From NCBI GenBank assembly GCA_003444795.1, contig DLWR01000036.1:1-7556 (forward strand): 7,556 nt of DNA, read 5' to 3'. The position numbers and the translations under genes are program-made. Shown in pieces: positions 5,070 through 7,556 of this stretch. Below the pieces are notes generated by a model that saw nothing but the letters and a program-made list of their open reading frames with translations, searched no databases and was not told the DNA's origin. The stretch comes from Cryomorphaceae bacterium. Its GTDB lineage: Bacteria > Bacteroidota > Bacteroidia > Flavobacteriales > Schleiferiaceae. How positions within the stretch are numbered: the stretch's first letter is position 1; the number at the start of each line of letters is the position of its first letter.

Positions 5070-7556
5070 TTATTCTTGATTTTCAGCACTTGGAGCTTCA
5101 GGGGTTGCCCCTTCTACTACATCTTCAGCGTCAGCATCCATCACTTCGACACCTTCCTCCTCCTCTTGGTGAGGCACTTTGGCCACGGAAGAGATAACCA
5201 CACCGGACTTCAGGTTGATAACGCGCACGCCTTGTGTGGCGCGTCCCATGACACGAATCTCCTTCATCTCCATACGGATCATGATGCCGTTCTTGGTGGT
5301 AATCATCAAATCGTCCTCATCGGTCACCACCTTGATGGCCACCAATTCACCGGTTTTTTCGGTGATGCTCAATGTTTTAACACCTTTACCGCCACGGTTG
5401 GTCACACGGTAATCCTCCACGAGGGTGCGCTTGCCATAGCCGTTTTGGCTCACCACCAAGATGGACTCTTGATCACTATCGGTGCAGACCATGCCAACAA
5501 CCTCATCATTGTCGGTATCCAAGGTCATGGCGCGAACACCGGATGCATTTCGGCCCATCGGACGAACCTTCTCTTCAGGGAAGCGAATGGCTTTACCTGA
5601 ACGCACCGCCATCAGAATCTCCATGGAACCGGTGGTCAAACGCGCCTCAAGCAATTGGTCGCCCTCACGAACCGTGATGGCGTTAATGCCATTGACACGT
5701 GGACGGCTGTAGGCTTCCAGAGTGGTCTTCTTGATAATACCCTTGGTAGTGCACAGAACGACGTAGTGCGAGTTTACATATTCCTCGTCCTTGATGTCCT
5801 TCGTGTTGATGAAGGCACGCACTTTATCGTCTTGAGGGATGTTGATCAAATTGACGATGGCCTTGCCTTTGCTGGTTCGGTTGCCTTCCGGAATTTCAAA
5901 AACGCGGAGCCAGAAACAACGTCCTTGCTCGGTAAAGAACAAGAGGTAGTTGTGGTTGGAGGCTACGAAGACGTGTTCGATAAAGTCCTCGTCACGCGTC
6001 GTGGCGCCACGAGAGCCCACTCCTCCTCTACTCTGCGTGCGGTATTCGGTCAATGGCGTACGCTTGACATAGCCCATGTGAGAGATGGTGATGACCACGT
6101 CCTCATCGGCAATCATATCTTCGATGCGCATGTCACCGCCTGCGTATTCAATTTCCGAGCGGCGCTCATCTCCGTACTTGTCGCGGATCTCCACAAGCTC
6201 CTCCTTGATGATGCTCATGCGGAGGTCTTTTTCGTCTAAAATGCGCTTGAAGTACGCAATTTGCTCCATCAATTCGTTGAATTCGGCCTTGATTTTGTCG
6301 CGCTCCAAACCGGTCAGCTTCTGCAAACGCAGGTCCAGAATGGCTTTGGCTTGAATCTCAGATAGGCCAAACTGGTTCATCAGGCCATCGCGCGCATCTT
6401 CCACGGTTTTTGACCCGCGAATCAAAGCGATGACAGCATCCAAACGGTCGATAGCGATCAACAAGCCTTCCAATACGTGGGCACGCTTTTCAGATTGGGC
6501 TAATTCGTATTTGGTGCGGCGAACGACTACCTCGTGGCGGTGCTCCACAAAGTAGTGGATCATGTCGCGCAGGTTCAAGGTCGCAGGACGACCAGCCACC
6601 AACGCGACGTTGTTCACGCTGAAGGAAGACTGAAGTTGCGTGTACTTGAACAACTTGTTGAGCACCACATTGGGGACCGCATCACGCTTCAAGACGTACA
6701 CGACGCGCATGCCATTTCGGTCCGATTCGTCGCGGATATCGCTGATGCCTTCTAGCTTTTTATCATTGACCAGCTCAGCGGTCTTCTTGATCATTTCGGC
6801 CTTGTTGACCTGATAAGGAATTTCCGAAACAATGATGCAATCGCGGCCATTCACTTCTTCTATCGTCGCACGACCACGAACCACAATACGGCCACGGCCG
6901 GTGTGGAACGCTTCGCTAACGCCATCGTAGCCGTAGATGATACCACCCGTTGGGAAGTCGGGAGCCTTGACATACTGCATCAAGCCATCCACATCAATCT
7001 CTGGGTTCTCCACATAGGCGATGGTGGCGTTCACCGTCTCCGTGAGGTTGTGCGGAGGCATATTGGTGGCCATACCAACCGCAATACCCGAAGCGCCATT
7101 CACCAAGAGATTGGGGATGCGCGTGGGCAGAACGGTAGGCTCTTCGCGAGAGTCGTCGTAGTTCAGTTTGAAGTCTACGGTCTCCTTGTCGATGTCCTTG
7201 ACCATCTCTTCCGTGATCTTGCGCATCCGGATTTCCGTATAACGCATAGCGGCAGGAGAGTCGCCGTCTACTGAACCAAAGTTTCCTTGGCCATCAATGA
7301 GTGTGTAGCGCAGCGACCAGTTCTGGGCCATGCGAACAGCTGTATCGTAGATGGCTGAGTCACCGTGCGGGTGGTATTTACCCATGACCTCACCCACTAC
7401 AAGGGCCGATTTTTTATAAGAACGTGAGGCGAAGTTGCCCATTTCGTTCATGCCAAAAAGCACGCGGCGGTGTACAGGTTTTAGTCCGTCGCGTACATCA
7501 GGCAAGGCACGGGAAACAATTACCGACATCGAATAATCGATGTAGGAGCTCTTCAT
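5070..7556 (-). CDS. gyrA: DNA gyrase subunit A, N-terminus cut off by the window edge
   Basis: GyrA is the DNA cleavage and rejoining subunit of the type IIA topoisomerase that, with GyrB, introduces negative supercoils. The visible 828 residues begin at [19 protein letters not shown], which matches E. coli GyrA from residue 17, so about 16 codons lie past the right edge and this Met is internal. The catalytic tyrosine is Tyr106 in AAMRYTEIR (E. coli Tyr122). The quinolone-determining region has Ser67 and Asp71 (E. coli Ser83 and Asp87), the sensitive-type residues. The breakage-reunion domain extends to about 475 and the C-terminal beta-pinwheel starts near IEDMIADED (478). The GyrA box is QSRGGVG (508-514, bases 6015-6035) instead of QRRGGKG, a form I associate with Bacteroidota; a second box-like NRGGKG lies in a later blade. 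The last 33 residues are strongly acidic, as in regulatory tails of other GyrA proteins. ParC is the alternative, but the full GyrA-type pinwheel with its box favours GyrA. Confidence 0.96.
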   Translation of the reverse strand: MKSSYIDYSMSVIVSRALPDVRDGLKPVHRRVLFGMNEMGNFASRSYKKSALVVGEVMGKYHPHGDSAIYDTAVRMAQNWSLRYTLIDGQGNFGSVDGDSPAAMRYTEIRMRKITEEMVKDIDKETVDFKLNYDDSREEPTVLPTRIPNLLVNGASGIAVGMATNMPPHNLTETVNATIAYVENPEIDVDGLMQYVKAPDFPTGGIIYGYDGVSEAFHTGRGRIVVRGRATIEEVNGRDCIIVSEIPYQVNKAEMIKKTAELVNDKKLEGISDIRDESDRNGMRVVYVLKRDAVPNVVLNKLFKYTQLQSSFSVNNVALVAGRPATLNLRDMIHYFVEHRHEVVVRRTKYELAQSEKRAHVLEGLLIAIDRLDAVIALIRGSKTVEDARDGLMNQFGLSEIQAKAILDLRLQKLTGLERDKIKAEFNELMEQIAYFKRILDEKDLRMSIIKEELVEIRDKYGDERRSEIEYAGGDMRIEDMIADEDVVITISHMGYVKRTPLTEYRTQSRGGVGSRGATTRDEDFIEHVFVASNHNYLLFFTEQGRCFWLRVFEIPEGNRTSKGKAIVNLINIPQDDKVRAFINTKDIKDEEYVNSHYVVLCTTKGIIKKTTLEAYSRPRVNGINAITVREGDQLLEARLTTGSMEILMAVRSGKAIRFPEEKVRPMGRNASGVRAMTLDTDNDEVVGMVCTDSDQESILVVSQNGYGKRTLVEDYRVTNRGGKGVKTLSITEKTGELVAIKVVTDEDDLMITTKNGIMIRMEMKEIRVMGRATQGVRVINLKSGVVISSVAKVPHQEEEEGVEVMDADAEDVVEGATPEAPSAENQE

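Noticed and set aside
5655..6239. 194-codon and other open frames antisense to gyrA (also 5076-5600)
   Set aside because: They mirror well-conserved GyrA coding sequence and their products look like low-complexity shadows without domain features.
1..7556. A novel defence, mobile or CRISPR-like system
   Set aside because: No integrase, transposase, terminal repeats, direct-repeat array, toxin-antitoxin pair or unexplained gene cluster is visible; every gene belongs to a recognised family.

Overview
The window looks like a chromosomal piece of a Bacteroidota (probably Flavobacteriia-like) bacterium of moderate GC content. The reasons are the GyrA signature with the phylum-style GyrA box QSRGGVG, the short DnaE2-type polymerase with Bacteroidota-style motifs, start codons without a Shine-Dalgarno sequence, a possible TAnnTTTG promoter element, and a gyrA gene followed by a secreted TPR protein. 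The assignment comes from motif recognition only; no search was run.

Left part, + strand (1-3520): the 3' part of an SRAP (YedK/HMCES-like) gene enters from the left edge, and 2 bases after its stop a complete dnaE2-type error-prone DNA polymerase III alpha subunit begins. These two look like the distal end of a DNA-damage tolerance operon. In relatives such operons usually also carry ImuB-like and ImuA/RecA-like or LexA/XRE-like genes, which would lie left of this window.

Middle (3521-3706): a 186-bp AT-rich gap between convergent genes. It holds a 14-bp perfect palindrome, an 8-bp inverted repeat, and a strong stem-loop terminator that serves the minus-strand TPR gene and perhaps dnaE2 as well.

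Right part, - strand (3707-7556): gyrA, running in from the right edge and lacking only about the first 16 codons, is followed after 73 bp by a gene for an exported tetratricopeptide-repeat protein. The 73-bp gap holds a GC-rich stem-loop whose 3' flank contains a promoter-like TATCTTTG, so the TPR gene may be read from its own start, through from gyrA, or both.

No mobile element, CRISPR array, tRNA or rRNA was seen. The window is mostly conserved housekeeping and repair genes. I do not see a convincing undescribed system. The points most worth a second look are the SRAP-DnaE2 pair with its unusual SRAP motif, the degraded PHP site and twin clamp-binding-like motifs of the polymerase, and the two intergenic regions.
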